Source of the DNA: Mycolicibacterium bacteremicum
GTDB taxonomy: Bacteria; Actinomycetota; Actinomycetes; Mycobacteriales; Mycobacteriaceae
Length of the DNA: 64,000 bases
Assembly: GCF_943913955.1 (NCBI RefSeq)
Contig: NZ_CALUAE010000004.1
Coordinates: 1-64,000 of the forward strand
Direction: 5' to 3'
The stretch's first letter is position 1; every line of letters begins with the position of its first letter. Under the pieces are notes generated by a model, which saw only the letters and a program-made list of their open reading frames with translations, was not told the origin of the DNA and did not search any database. This document shows positions 9,588-18,967 of this stretch, one piece after another. The position numbers and the translations under genes were made by a program.

Positions 9588-10193
9588 CTAGTTGCGGCTC
9601 AGGTCGATCGGGTGCGTGGCCAGCATCGCCAGCGGTAGCGGCTGACGCCGCAGCACCCGCGACCACAGATCCACCTTCGGTTCGGCCAGCACATCCGATG
9701 GCAGCGCCGACAGCACGATCCAGTCGTCGCGTTCGATCTCCCCGTCGAGCTGGCCGACCGTCCACCCCGAGTACCCCGCGAAGATCCGCACCCCCTCGAC
9801 CACCGGTGCGATGTTCTCCGGATCGGAGTCCAGATCGACCATGCACACCCGGCCCTGCACATGACGCAGCCCCGGCACCCCGGTGATGTCGACACCCACC
9901 CGCACAGTGGCCAGGCACAGTGCCGAGTCCCGCTTCACCGGCCCGCCGACGAACATCGTCTTCGGCTTGATCGCGAGCTTGGCCCACTGCGGCAGCACGT
10001 TGTAGACGGCGGTCTCGCTGGGCCGGTTGAGCACCACACCGAGCGTGCCGCCCTCGTTGTGTTCGACGATGTAGATCACGGTGCGCCGGAAGGTCGGTTC
10101 CAGCAGATCGGTGTCGGCCAGCAACAGCGTCCCCGCCCGCACCCGCGGTGCCGTCGGCGTCGGGTAATCCTCCGGTTCGTCGGGGTGTGCCAT
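9588..10193 (-). CDS. YqgE/AlgH family protein
   Basis: A 201-aa UPF0301 protein (Rv0038 ortholog by synteny). The family signature is clear: [19 protein letters not shown] near the N-terminus, then [21 protein letters not shown] and VFVGGPV. The family fold is known but its role in the cell is not established. It is divergent from the MFS gene. Confidence 0.92.
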   Translation of the reverse strand: MAHPDEPEDYPTPTAPRVRAGTLLLADTDLLEPTFRRTVIYIVEHNEGGTLGVVLNRPSETAVYNVLPQWAKLAIKPKTMFVGGPVKRDSALCLATVRVGVDITGVPGLRHVQGRVCMVDLDSDPENIAPVVEGVRIFAGYSGWTVGQLDGEIERDDWIVLSALPSDVLAEPKVDLWSRVLRRQPLPLAMLATHPIDLSRN

Positions 10194-10297
10194 CGGTTCA
10201 TCATGTCACCAGGGACCCGCCGTCAGCTCCGGCTCGCCGAGATCTTTGTAGGGTGGATCGGGGTCATCATTCGCCGGCCCGGACAGGACCCGATCTG

Positions 10298-11569
10298 ATG
10301 ACTGACACCACCTGGCAGGCGGTGCGTGGGCTACCCGAATTCCGGCGGCTGCTCGAACTGCGTGCGGTCAGCCAATTCGGTGACGGACTGTTCCAGGCCG
10401 GGCTGGCCGGCGCACTGCTGTTCAACCCGGAACGCGCCGCGCACCCATGGGCGATCGCCGGGGCGTTCGCCGTGCTGTTCCTGCCGTATTCGGCGTTGGG
10501 ACCCTTCGCCGGGGCGCTGCTGGACCGCTGGGACCGCCGGCTGGTGCTCATCGGGGCCAACGCCGGCCGGCTGCTGCTGATGCTCGCCGTCGGCGCCGCG
10601 CTGGCCGTCAGCTCCGGGGAGCTGACGCTGTTGTTCGGCGCGCTGATCGTCAACGGTTTCACCCGCTTCGTCTCGTCCGGGCTGTCGGCCGCGCTACCGC
10701 ATGTGGTGCCCCGCGAGCAGGTGCTGACGATGAACTCGGTGGCCACCGCGACCGGGGCGCTGTCGACCTTCCTGGGCGCCAACTTCATGCTGCTGCCCCG
10801 CTGGCTGCTCGGTGCCGATGACGCCGGCGCCTCGGTGGTGATCTTCCTGGCCGCCATCCCGGTGGCGCTCGCGCTGGTGCTCTCGGTGCGGTTCTCGCCG
10901 CATGTGCTCGGGCCCGACGACAGCGTCCGCGCGGTGCACGGTTCGGTGGCCTATGCGGTGTCCACCGGGTGGGTGCACGGCGTCCGCACCGTGGCCGCGG
11001 TGCCGACGGTGGCGGCGACGCTGAGCGGTCTGGCCGCGCACCGGATGGTGTTCGGCATCAACACCCTGCTGGTGTTGGTGATGGTGCGGCACAGCGGTGA
11101 TCAGGAGGTCGCCGGGCTGGGTCTGGGCACCGCGGTGCTCTTCGTCGCGGCGACCGGCACGGGCTCGTTCCTGGCCACCGTCGTCACACCCGCGGCCGTC
11201 GGCCGGTGGGGCCGCTACCGCACCGCCAACGGGGCGCTGGCGGTCGCGGTCGTGGTGCAGTTGCTGGCCGCCGGGCTCCACATGCCGGTGATGATCGGCT
11301 GCGGCTTCGTGCTGGGCGCGGCCGGGCAGGTGGTCAAGCTGTGCGCCGACAGCGCCATGCAGATCGACGTCGACGACGCGCTGCGTGGGCACGTCTTCAC
11401 CGTGCAGGACGCGCTGTTCTGGGTGATGTTCGTGGCGGCCATCGCGCTGGCCGCCGCGGTGATCCCGACGGACGGCCGGTCGGTGCCGCTGGTGATCGTG
11501 GGGGTGGTGCTCTATCTGGTGGGCCTGGCCGCACATGCCCGGCTCGGGCGGCGCCGACGTCCGGTTTAG
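10298..11569 (+). CDS. MFS transporter (Rv0037c-like)
   Basis: A 423-aa major facilitator with about ten to twelve hydrophobic helices. The N-terminal [20 protein letters not shown] and the loop [20 protein letters not shown] (motif A-like) place it with the multidrug-like MFS group. The ATG at 10298 is preferred over an upstream in-frame start that would begin in the divergent yqgE promoter. Substrate unknown. Its stop codon overlaps the putative -10 of the next gene. Confidence 0.87.
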   Translation: MTDTTWQAVRGLPEFRRLLELRAVSQFGDGLFQAGLAGALLFNPERAAHPWAIAGAFAVLFLPYSALGPFAGALLDRWDRRLVLIGANAGRLLLMLAVGAALAVSSGELTLLFGALIVNGFTRFVSSGLSAALPHVVPREQVLTMNSVATATGALSTFLGANFMLLPRWLLGADDAGASVVIFLAAIPVALALVLSVRFSPHVLGPDDSVRAVHGSVAYAVSTGWVHGVRTVAAVPTVAATLSGLAAHRMVFGINTLLVLVMVRHSGDQEVAGLGLGTAVLFVAATGTGSFLATVVTPAAVGRWGRYRTANGALAVAVVVQLLAAGLHMPVMIGCGFVLGAAGQVVKLCADSAMQIDVDDALRGHVFTVQDALFWVMFVAAIALAAAVIPTDGRSVPLVIVGVVLYLVGLAAHARLGRRRRPV

Positions 11570-11572
11570 AGT
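11567..11572 (+). promoter_or_regulatory. Putative -10 (TAGAGT) overlapping the MFS stop codon
   Basis: TAGAGT is 6 nt from the ATG at 11579 and contains the TAG stop of the MFS gene, so a leaderless promoter would be built into the upstream gene's end. Confidence 0.45.
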
Positions 11573-11578
11573 TCAGCC

Positions 11579-12355
11579 ATGGCTGGTGCCGGGCCGATGG
11601 TGGCCGATCTGCGTGCCGAGAGCGATGAGCTCGACGCCCTCCTGGCGGAACTACCCGAATCCGGGTGGCGCACCGCCACCCCCGCCCCGGGCTGGACGAT
11701 CGCCCACCAGATCGCGCACCTGTGGTGGACCGACCGGGTGGCGCTGCAGTCGGCGACCGATCGCGCGGCGTTCGATGCGGTGCTCGCCGAGGCGGCCCAG
11801 GATCCGTTCGGCTTCGTCGACGCGGCCGCCGAGCAGTTGGCGGACACCCCGCCCGCCGAGTTGTTGGCGCAGTGGCGGGCCGACCGCGCCCGGTTGCACG
11901 AGGCACTGCTCGCCGTCGAGGACGGTGCCAAACTGCCCTGGTTCGGCCCGCCGATGAGCGCACCGTCGATGGCGACGGCCCGGCTGATGGAGACCTGGGC
12001 GCACGGTCTGGACGTCGCCGACGCGCTCGGCGTGCGCAGGACGCCGACGGCCCGGCTGCGTTCGATCGCCCATATCGGTGTTCGCACAAGGGATTTCGCG
12101 TTCAACGTGCACGGCCTCACCCCACCCACCGAAATGTTTCACGTGGAACTACGCGGTCCCGACGGGGCGCTGTGGACGTGGGGGCCCGAGGACGCGGCGC
12201 AATCCGTGCGGGGTTCTGCCGAGGATTTCTGCATGCTGGTCACCCAGCGCCGGGCGCCCGCTGACCTCGATGTCGTCGCCACCGGGGCCGACGCCCAGAG
12301 GTGGTTGACCATCGCGCAGGCGTTCGCCGGCCCGCCCGGCAAGGGCCGCGGGTAG
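11579..12355 (+). CDS. TIGR03084 family metal-binding protein (DinB/mycothiol-dependent type)
   Basis: A 258-aa protein of the DinB-like superfamily, the Rv0036c counterpart. The N-terminal four-helix-bundle pattern [19 protein letters not shown] contains a metal-ligand histidine region (HQIAHL), and [15 protein letters not shown] supplies a second His. Related proteins use mycothiol or bind divalent metal, but a specific reaction is not known for this group. The codons for MFHVEL overlap a near-match to parS. Confidence 0.83.
   Translation: MAGAGPMVADLRAESDELDALLAELPESGWRTATPAPGWTIAHQIAHLWWTDRVALQSATDRAAFDAVLAEAAQDPFGFVDAAAEQLADTPPAELLAQWRADRARLHEALLAVEDGAKLPWFGPPMSAPSMATARLMETWAHGLDVADALGVRRTPTARLRSIAHIGVRTRDFAFNVHGLTPPTEMFHVELRGPDGALWTWGPEDAAQSVRGSAEDFCMLVTQRRAPADLDVVATGADAQRWLTIAQAFAGPPGKGRG
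12135..12150. promoter_or_regulatory. Degenerate parS-like site
   Basis: TGTTTCACGTGGAACT matches the two perfect 16-bp parS palindromes near parAB at 14 of 16 positions. It lies inside a coding sequence, so the match may be driven by the protein motif MFHVEL. Confidence 0.35.
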
Positions 12356-12484
12356 CATCGACGCGGGCGCGCAGGACCGCCCGACGTCCGCTCGAAGAGG
12401 CTCAGCCTCCCTGCTGCAGGTGTCATTCGATGACCTCTTCTCGGCCCGGTTCGCGGACGACGGGCAATTCGAGAGGAGGCCGTC

Positions 12485-13687
12485 ATGGCCAGTTCCCTGC
12501 CCGACAACCCCTCACTGTCGCGGTTGCGTGACGACGCCCGCAGTCTGCAGCGCGCCGTCGCCGCCGCCGACCCCGCGGCGCTGGACGCGATCCGCACGCA
12601 CCACCCCCGGCCCGATATCGCGCTGCGCGGTCAGCGATTCGCCCTGCACGACGCCCAACTGGCCGTCGCCCGCCGGTACGGTTTCAGCGGGTGGCCCGCG
12701 CTGGTGCACTACCTGGAGACCGCCGCCGACCTGAGCGCCGACCCGTCCCGATTCGACGAGACCGCGGCCGATCCGGCGGACCGCTTCTGCGCGCTGGCCT
12801 GCCTGCGCTACGACGAGACCGACGCGCCGCCCCGTTGGCACACCGCCCGGGAGATGCAACCGACACTGACCGACGCGCACATCTGGGCCGTCGCGGCCGC
12901 GGCCGACCCGGACCGGTTGGCCGCGCTGCTGCGCATCGACCCGGCGCTCGCCGCGGCCCCCGGCGGGCCGTTCGGCTGGACACCGCTGCTGTACCTGACC
13001 TACTCGCGGGTGCCCCAGACCGACAGCCTCGCTGCGGCCACCCTGCTGCTGCAGGCCGGGGCCGATCCGAACGCCGGCTATCTGTGGCGCGGGATGTCGA
13101 CGCCCTTCACGGTGCTGACCGGCGTGTTCGGCGAGGGCGAGCAGGGTCCGCGCCGGCAACCCCGGCACCCGGCCGCCGACGGGCTGGCCACGCTGCTGCT
13201 GCGCCACGGTGCGCACCCGGTGGACCAGCAGACCCTCTACAACCGGATGTTCCGGCCCGACGATTCGCACCTGCGACTGCTGTTCGATCACGGGCTGGCC
13301 GATGCCGGTCCGAGCCCCTGGGAGCACCGCCTCGGAGCGGCCATGGAGACCCGCGCCCAGATGTGGCACCGCCAGGTCGACTGGGCGGCCGAGCACGGCT
13401 TCACCGAGCGGCTGGCCCTGCTGGCCCGGCACGGTATCGACACCGCCCGGGTGGCACCGGTGGTCGTCGGGCTGCCCGACGACCCCGATCAACGGGATGC
13501 CGACGGGGCGACCGCCCTGCACCACGCCGCCTGGTCCGGTGATCTGGCGCTGATCCGCCGACTGCTCGACGCCGGCGCGGACCGCACGCTGCGCGACACC
13601 CGGTTCGACGCGACGCCGCAGGGCTGGGCCGAGTACGCGTATCAGTCCGAGGCAGCGCAGCTGTTGGAGATCACGTCAGATCACTGA
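12485..13687 (+). CDS. Ankyrin-repeat protein
   Basis: A 400-aa cytoplasmic protein. Residues 1-75 form a small helical domain found before ankyrin repeats in actinobacteria (SLSRLRDDARSLQRAVAAADP...SGWPALVHYLE). Ankyrin-like units occur near WAVAAAADPDRLAALLR, LLQAGADPNAGY, LLLRHGAHPVD and most clearly DADGATALHHAAWSGDLALIRRLLDAGAD at the C-terminus. It probably mediates protein-protein contact; partner unknown. The start has a GAGGAGG Shine-Dalgarno sequence. Its 3' end overlaps the convergent gene by 17 nt. Confidence 0.83.
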   Translation: MASSLPDNPSLSRLRDDARSLQRAVAAADPAALDAIRTHHPRPDIALRGQRFALHDAQLAVARRYGFSGWPALVHYLETAADLSADPSRFDETAADPADRFCALACLRYDETDAPPRWHTAREMQPTLTDAHIWAVAAAADPDRLAALLRIDPALAAAPGGPFGWTPLLYLTYSRVPQTDSLAAATLLLQAGADPNAGYLWRGMSTPFTVLTGVFGEGEQGPRRQPRHPAADGLATLLLRHGAHPVDQQTLYNRMFRPDDSHLRLLFDHGLADAGPSPWEHRLGAAMETRAQMWHRQVDWAAEHGFTERLALLARHGIDTARVAPVVVGLPDDPDQRDADGATALHHAAWSGDLALIRRLLDAGADRTLRDTRFDATPQGWAEYAYQSEAAQLLEITSDH

Positions 13688-14171
13688 CGGTGTCGGCCGA
13701 GCCGTCGGAGTCGGCATCGGTGAACCGCACATCCCACCGGCCGTCACCGTCGCGGTCGGCATAGGCCGTGCCGTCGGGCCCGCCGAGCACGCGGTCGGCC
13801 AGCCCGTCGGCGTCGACGTCGAGCAACCGCTCCCCCGCCGCACCGTCACCGTCGAAGTCCACCAGCGGCCCACCGAAGGATTCGACGCCGTCGAGGCCGA
13901 ACCAGCGCAGCTGCCCGGCCCGGTCCACCGCGACCGCCCAGGTCCCCGAACCGTCATCGGTGAAATAGGCCGGTGCGGTGCCGTCCCGCCCGTGCACCGC
14001 ATGATCGGCCGCACCGCTGCCGTCCAGATCGGCCAACGCGTCGTCGGCCGCACCGTCGGCGTCCATATCGAGACCGATGGCGTCGAGCACCCCGTCGCCG
14101 TCGATGTCCAGGGTCGGCTCGGCCGACCAGATGTCCGCGCCACCGGCGCCGTCAGACAGGCAGTAGTCCAT
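13671..14171 (-). CDS. Asp/Gly-rich repeat protein (Rv3906c-like)
   Basis: A very acidic 166-aa protein made of repeated DxDxDG-type units (DIDGDGVLDAIGLDMDADG, DFDGDGAAG, DVDADGLAD, DRDGDGRWD, DADSDGSAD), resembling calcium-binding dockerin or thrombospondin-3-like repeats. No signal peptide or membrane segment is visible. Synteny next to pcnA matches M. tuberculosis Rv3906c, a conserved hypothetical. Calcium binding is inferred from the motif only. It ends inside the ankyrin gene on the other strand. Confidence 0.75.
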   Translation of the reverse strand: MDYCLSDGAGGADIWSAEPTLDIDGDGVLDAIGLDMDADGAADDALADLDGSGAADHAVHGRDGTAPAYFTDDGSGTWAVAVDRAGQLRWFGLDGVESFGGPLVDFDGDGAAGERLLDVDADGLADRVLGGPDGTAYADRDGDGRWDVRFTDADSDGSADTVSDLT

Positions 14172-14186
14172 ACCGGTCCAGACGCA

Positions 14187-15653
14187 TCAGGACGGCTGGG
14201 CGTTCCACCAATTTCGAAGTTCGGCCACGGCCTCGTCGTGATCGAGCGGTCCGCGCTCCAGCCGGAGCTCCTTGAGGTACTTCCAGGCCTTGCCGACCTG
14301 GGGTCCGGCCGGGATGTCGAGGATCGCCATGATCTCGTTGCCGTCCAGGTCGGGCCGAACCCGCTGCAGGTCCTCCTTGGCCGCGATCTCGGCGATCCGG
14401 TTCTCCAGATCGTCGTAGTTCGACCGCAGCCGCGCCGCACGGCGCTTGTTGCGCGTGGTGCAGTCGGCACGGACCAGCTTGTGCAGCCGCTCCAGCAGCG
14501 GACCGGCATCGGTGACATAGCGGCGCACCGCCGAGTCGGTCCACCGGCCGTCGCCGTAACCGTGGAAACGCAGGTGCAGGTACACCAGCTGGGAGACGTC
14601 GTCGACCATCTGCTTGGAGTACTTCAGCGCCCGCATCCGCTTGCGCACCATCTTGGCGCCCACCACCTCGTGGTGGTGGAAGCTGACGCCGCCGTCGGGC
14701 TCATGCCGGCGGGTGGCGGGCTTGCCGATGTCGTGCAACAGGGCGGCCCAGCGCAACACCAGATCCGGAGGATCTCCAGGACCTTCCAAATCCATGGCCT
14801 GCTGCAGCACCGTCAGCGAATGCCAGTACACGTCCTTGTGCTGATGGTGCTCGTCGATCGCCATCCGCATCTCGCCCACCTCGGGCAGCACCACATCACC
14901 GAGACCGGTCTGCACCATCAGATCGATACCGGCCACCGGATCGGCGCCGGTGATCAACTTGTCGAGCTCGGCGGCGACGCGTTCGGCGGTGATGCGGCCC
15001 AGCTGCGGCGCCATCTCGATCAGCGCCTCGGTGACCCGGGGCGCCACCGCGAACCGCAGCTGTGACACGAATCTCGCGGCACGCAACATGCGCAGCGGAT
15101 CGTCACCGAAGGACACCTGCGGTTCGGCCGGGGTGTCGAGCATCCGCTCGCGCAGCGCGGCCAGACCGCCGAGTGGGTCGCAGAACTCCGCCAGCCCGCC
15201 CGGCGCATCGGGGTGGATCCGTACCGCCATCGCGTTCACGGTGAAATCGCGGCGCACCAGATCGTCGTCCAGCCGGTCACCGAACCGGACCTGCGGATTG
15301 CGCGAGACCTGGTCGTAGCTGTCGGCGCGGAAGGTGGTGATCTCCATCCGGTGACCGTCCTTGCCGACACCGAGGGTGCCGAACTCGATCCCGGTGTCCC
15401 ACAACGCATCGGCCCACCCGCGCAGCAGCTTCTGCATCTGCTGCGGACGGGCATCGGTGGTGAAATCCAGATCGGTACCCAGCCGGCCCAGCAGCGCATC
15501 ACGCACGCTGCCGCCGACCAGATACAGCTCATGGCCGGCGGCGGCGAACACACCGCCGAGGTCGGCGAGCACCGAGCCGTAGCGGCTCAGCGCCACCCAT
15601 GCCCCGGCCAGCAGTTCGGCATCGGCAGCGTCTGGGTTCTGGTCGTGCGGCAC
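14187..15653 (-). CDS. pcnA: CCA tRNA nucleotidyltransferase
   Basis: A 488-aa class II nucleotidyltransferase that adds or repairs the 3'-CCA end of tRNAs. The active-site block ELYLVGGSVRDALLGRLGTDLDFTTDA carries the GGSVRD motif and the DLDFTT metal-binding aspartates (the two families share this fold, but annotation as CCA-adding follows the mycobacterial Rv3907c ortholog). An HD domain follows (LLHDIGKPATR...HHHEVVGAKM) typical of the actinobacterial enzymes. The GTG at 15653 (VPHDQNPDAAD) is preferred; the longer frame runs into the promoter region shared with mutT4. Confidence 0.92.
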   Translation of the reverse strand: MPHDQNPDAADAELLAGAWVALSRYGSVLADLGGVFAAAGHELYLVGGSVRDALLGRLGTDLDFTTDARPQQMQKLLRGWADALWDTGIEFGTLGVGKDGHRMEITTFRADSYDQVSRNPQVRFGDRLDDDLVRRDFTVNAMAVRIHPDAPGGLAEFCDPLGGLAALRERMLDTPAEPQVSFGDDPLRMLRAARFVSQLRFAVAPRVTEALIEMAPQLGRITAERVAAELDKLITGADPVAGIDLMVQTGLGDVVLPEVGEMRMAIDEHHQHKDVYWHSLTVLQQAMDLEGPGDPPDLVLRWAALLHDIGKPATRRHEPDGGVSFHHHEVVGAKMVRKRMRALKYSKQMVDDVSQLVYLHLRFHGYGDGRWTDSAVRRYVTDAGPLLERLHKLVRADCTTRNKRRAARLRSNYDDLENRIAEIAAKEDLQRVRPDLDGNEIMAILDIPAGPQVGKAWKYLKELRLERGPLDHDEAVAELRNWWNAQPS

Positions 15654-15808
15654 GTTCGGGGAGTCTAATGACCGGCCGCGCGGCGCCGATCGGGCACGAG
15701 GAACGAGGGGCTGCCGACCGGCCCGCCGACGGGCACCGCGGTGGTAACGACCCGGCGACAGCCCGGCCACGACAAGCGCGTGTGGCGATCAGGTGAACCG
15801 GCGGCAAC

Positions 15809-15814
15809 TATCAT
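15809..15814 (+). promoter_or_regulatory. Putative -10 (TATCAT) for leaderless mutT4
   Basis: TATCAT is 7 nt before the GTG start at 15822 in the divergent pcnA-mutT4 gap. Confidence 0.45.
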
Positions 15815-15821
15815 CGCTTGG

Positions 15822-16604
15822 GTGTCGGACGGCGAGCAGGCCAAACCGCGACGGCGCCGAGGGCGTCGCCGCGGTCGCCGGGCTGCCGGTCCGCCCGCAG
15901 CCGACGCGCAGGCCGCCTCGACGCCCACCGACGGCCAACCCAAACCCACCCCCCCGGCGAACGGTCAGCAGGCCAAACCCGGCCAGAACCGCAGGCCGCG
16001 CCAGGACCGCCGGTCCCCCGACCGGTTGCGCACCGTGCACGAGACCTCGGCGGGCGGTCTGGTCATCGACGGGATCGACGGACCGAAGGACACTCAGGTC
16101 GCGGCGCTGATCGGCCGCATCGACCGGCGCGGCCGGATGCTGTGGTCGCTGCCCAAGGGTCATATCGAGGTCGGCGAGACCGCCGAACAGACCGCGATCC
16201 GTGAGGTGGCCGAGGAGACCGGTATCCAGGGCAGCGTGCTGGCCGCACTCGGCAGCATCGACTACTGGTTCGTGACCGAGGGCCGGCGCGTGCACAAGAC
16301 CGTGCACCATTACCTGATGCGTTTTCTCGGCGGCGACCTCTCCGATGAGGACATGGAGGTCACCGAGGTGGCCTGGGTCCCGCTGCGCGACCTGCCCGCC
16401 CGGCTGGCCTACGCCGACGAACGGCGGCTCGCGGTGGTCGCCGGCGAACTCATCGACAAGCTGCACACCGACGGTGAGGGCGCGTTGCCGCCGCTGCCGC
16501 ACAGTTCGCCGCGGCGGCGCCCCCAGACCCATTCGCACACCCGCAACCGTCGCCCGGAGGAGTCGCCGCCCCGGCGGGCGAACGGCTGCGGACCCGGCCA
16601 ATGA
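15822..16604 (+). CDS. mutT4: NUDIX hydrolase MutT4
   Basis: A 260-aa NUDIX hydrolase. The Nudix box GX5EX7REUXEEXGU is complete: [23 protein letters not shown] (about residues 113-135). A basic, low-complexity N-terminal tail rich in R and P precedes it, starting [13 protein letters not shown] as in M. tuberculosis Rv3908. Nudix enzymes hydrolyse nucleoside diphosphates linked to another group; the exact substrate here is not settled. It heads a rightward run of overlapping genes (ATGA with the next gene) that leads into murJ. Confidence 0.9.
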   Translation: MSDGEQAKPRRRRGRRRGRRAAGPPAADAQAASTPTDGQPKPTPPANGQQAKPGQNRRPRQDRRSPDRLRTVHETSAGGLVIDGIDGPKDTQVAALIGRIDRRGRMLWSLPKGHIEVGETAEQTAIREVAEETGIQGSVLAALGSIDYWFVTEGRRVHKTVHHYLMRFLGGDLSDEDMEVTEVAWVPLRDLPARLAYADERRLAVVAGELIDKLHTDGEGALPPLPHSSPRRRPQTHSHTRNRRPEESPPRRANGCGPGQ

Positions 16605-18967
16605 GATCGGCGAGGGTGCTGCTGCGCGTCCTCACCGCCCTCCTGCTGGTCCTGCTGTGCACCCCCGGGGCTCCGGCCGCGGCCGAACCCGGCGAGACCG
16701 CGTTCCTCAAGCTCCGCATCGACCGCGTCACCCCCGACACCGTCACCACCACCACCGGGTCGGTGGTCAGCGTCGCCGGCACCGTCAGCAATGTCGGTGA
16801 CCGCCCGGTGCGTGACGTGGTGGTGCGGCTGGAGCATGCGCCGGCGGTCACCGGGTCCGCCGGGCTGCGCACCAACCTGACCGGCAACCTCGACCAGTAC
16901 GCCGCCGTCGCACCGTTCATCACGGTGTCCGGTGAACTGGAACGCGGCCAGGAGGTGCCGTTCACGCTGTCCTACCCGGTGCGCGGGGGCGGGGAGCCGA
17001 CCCTGCAGATCGAACAACCCGGCGTCTACCCGATGCTGGTGAACGTCAACGGCACCCCCGACTACGGCGCCCCGGCCCGACTCGACGACGCCCGGTTCCT
17101 GCTGCCGGTGCTCGGGGTGCCGGCCGACCCGGCCACCGGGGACGCCGAGGGGCTGTCCGCGGTGGTACCGCCGGACACCTCACGCCCGGTCGCGACGACG
17201 GTGCTGTGGCCGCTGGCCGACCGGCCGCGGCTGGCGGCGGGCATCCCCGGCGGCACGACGCCGGTGCGGTTGCTCGACGACGATCTGGCCACCTCGCTGG
17301 CGCCCGGCGGTCGCCTCGACACCCTGCTGTCGGCCGCCGACTTCGCCACCGGCGCCGCCGTCGACGCCGACGGGGCGGTGCGCGCCGCACTGTGTCTGGC
17401 CGTCGACCCGGATCTGCTCATCACCGTCAACGCCATGACCGCCGGCTATGTCGTCAGCGATGACCCCGCCGGCGGGCTGAACGCGCCCACCCGGCCCGGC
17501 ACCGGGCAGGAGGCCGCCGCCAACTGGCTGGGCCGGCTCAAAACACTGGCGCAGCGGCTGTGCGTCACACCGACGGTGTACGCCCAGGCCGACCTGGACG
17601 CGTTGCGCCGGGTCGGCGACGGTGCGCTCAACACCGTCGCCACCGGGGCCGCCGCCGATATCGTCGACCAGATCCTCGGGGTGCGCTCGGTGCGCGGGGC
17701 CACCCTCATCGGGGACGGACCGCTGACCGAGGGTGCGGTCGCGCTGCTGGCGCAGCAGACCCCCACCGTCGCGGTCGCCGCCGCGCCGCTGAGCACCGCC
17801 GACACCACGGGCGCCGAACTCGCCCCGCAGCGCTACGCCCCACAGGTGGTGGTGGCACCCTTCGACCCGGCCCTGGGCGCCGCGCTGGCCGGCGTCGGTG
17901 CCGACCCACGCACACCGACCTACCTCGACCGCGGACTGCACATCCCGCTGCAACACGACTCGCGCATCGCCCGCCTGCAGGACGCGCTCGGGGCACTGCT
18001 GTGGCGGGGTCTTCAACCCGATGCCGCCCTGCGCACCCAGATCGTCGCGCCGCCGATGACCTGGGACCTCGATCCCGACGAGGCGCAGAGCGTGCTCACC
18101 GCGGTGGCCACCGCCATCCGCGCCGGCCTGGCCGACCCGCGCCCGCTGCCCGTCGTCATCGCGCAGACCCCGGCCACCGCTCCGTTCGAGGCGGCCACTC
18201 CCCCGCCCTGGACCGGTGACCCGACGGGCGCCTTCGACAACGGGGTGACGTCCGGGATCGGTGCGGTCATCGGACGCCTCGGCGGGCTGACCGCCGCGTT
18301 GACCGTCGATGAGCGCACCGGGCTGACCGGCACCCAGTACACCGCGCCGCTGCGCGAGGACATGCTGCGCGCCCTGAGCCAGTCGGTCCCGCCGCAGTTG
18401 CGCACCGGCGCTGCCCAGCAACGGCTTTCGACGGTCAGCCGGACCGTCGCGGATCTGTTCGGTGCGGTGACGGTGGTCAACCCGGGTGGCTCGTACACAC
18501 TGGCCACCGAGCGCAGCCCGCTGCCGCTGGCGCTGCGCAACGATCTGCCGGTGCCGATCCGGGTGCGGTTGCGCATCGACGCTCCGCCCGGGATGACCGT
18601 CACCGATCCGGGCGTGATCGAACTGCCGCCGGGTTTCCTGCCGGTGCGCGTCCCGATCGAGGTGCACTTCACCCAGCGCTTCGCCGTGGACGTGGCACTG
18701 TCCACCGCCGACGGGATGGCCCTGGGCGACCCGGTGCGGCTGTCGGTGCACTCCAACGCCTACGGCAAGGTGCTGTTCTTCATCACCCTCACCGGCGGGC
18801 TGATCCTGGCCCTGTTGGTCGGGCGCCGACTCTGGCACCGGTTCCGCGGCCAGCCCGACCGCGCCGACCTGCTCCCGCCGACCCGCGAACCGCGCCGGCC
18901 CGACCCCCTGGACACCGCACTGGCCCACACCGCCGACGAGCCACCCCGCACCGGCGGCGGCCGATGA
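16601..18967 (+). CDS. DUF6049 family membrane-anchored exported protein (Rv3909-like)
   Basis: A 788-aa protein with an N-terminal signal peptide ([23 protein letters not shown]), a large extracytoplasmic region and one transmembrane segment near residues 725-745 ([18 protein letters not shown]) followed by a basic cytoplasmic tail. It matches the Rv3909 family always found before murJ in mycobacteria. Function is unknown; the conserved coupling to murJ (ATGA overlap) suggests a role in envelope assembly. Confidence 0.85.
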   Translation: MRSARVLLRVLTALLLVLLCTPGAPAAAEPGETAFLKLRIDRVTPDTVTTTTGSVVSVAGTVSNVGDRPVRDVVVRLEHAPAVTGSAGLRTNLTGNLDQYAAVAPFITVSGELERGQEVPFTLSYPVRGGGEPTLQIEQPGVYPMLVNVNGTPDYGAPARLDDARFLLPVLGVPADPATGDAEGLSAVVPPDTSRPVATTVLWPLADRPRLAAGIPGGTTPVRLLDDDLATSLAPGGRLDTLLSAADFATGAAVDADGAVRAALCLAVDPDLLITVNAMTAGYVVSDDPAGGLNAPTRPGTGQEAAANWLGRLKTLAQRLCVTPTVYAQADLDALRRVGDGALNTVATGAAADIVDQILGVRSVRGATLIGDGPLTEGAVALLAQQTPTVAVAAAPLSTADTTGAELAPQRYAPQVVVAPFDPALGAALAGVGADPRTPTYLDRGLHIPLQHDSRIARLQDALGALLWRGLQPDAALRTQIVAPPMTWDLDPDEAQSVLTAVATAIRAGLADPRPLPVVIAQTPATAPFEAATPPPWTGDPTGAFDNGVTSGIGAVIGRLGGLTAALTVDERTGLTGTQYTAPLREDMLRALSQSVPPQLRTGAAQQRLSTVSRTVADLFGAVTVVNPGGSYTLATERSPLPLALRNDLPVPIRVRLRIDAPPGMTVTDPGVIELPPGFLPVRVPIEVHFTQRFAVDVALSTADGMALGDPVRLSVHSNAYGKVLFFITLTGGLILALLVGRRLWHRFRGQPDRADLLPPTREPRRPDPLDTALAHTADEPPRTGGGR

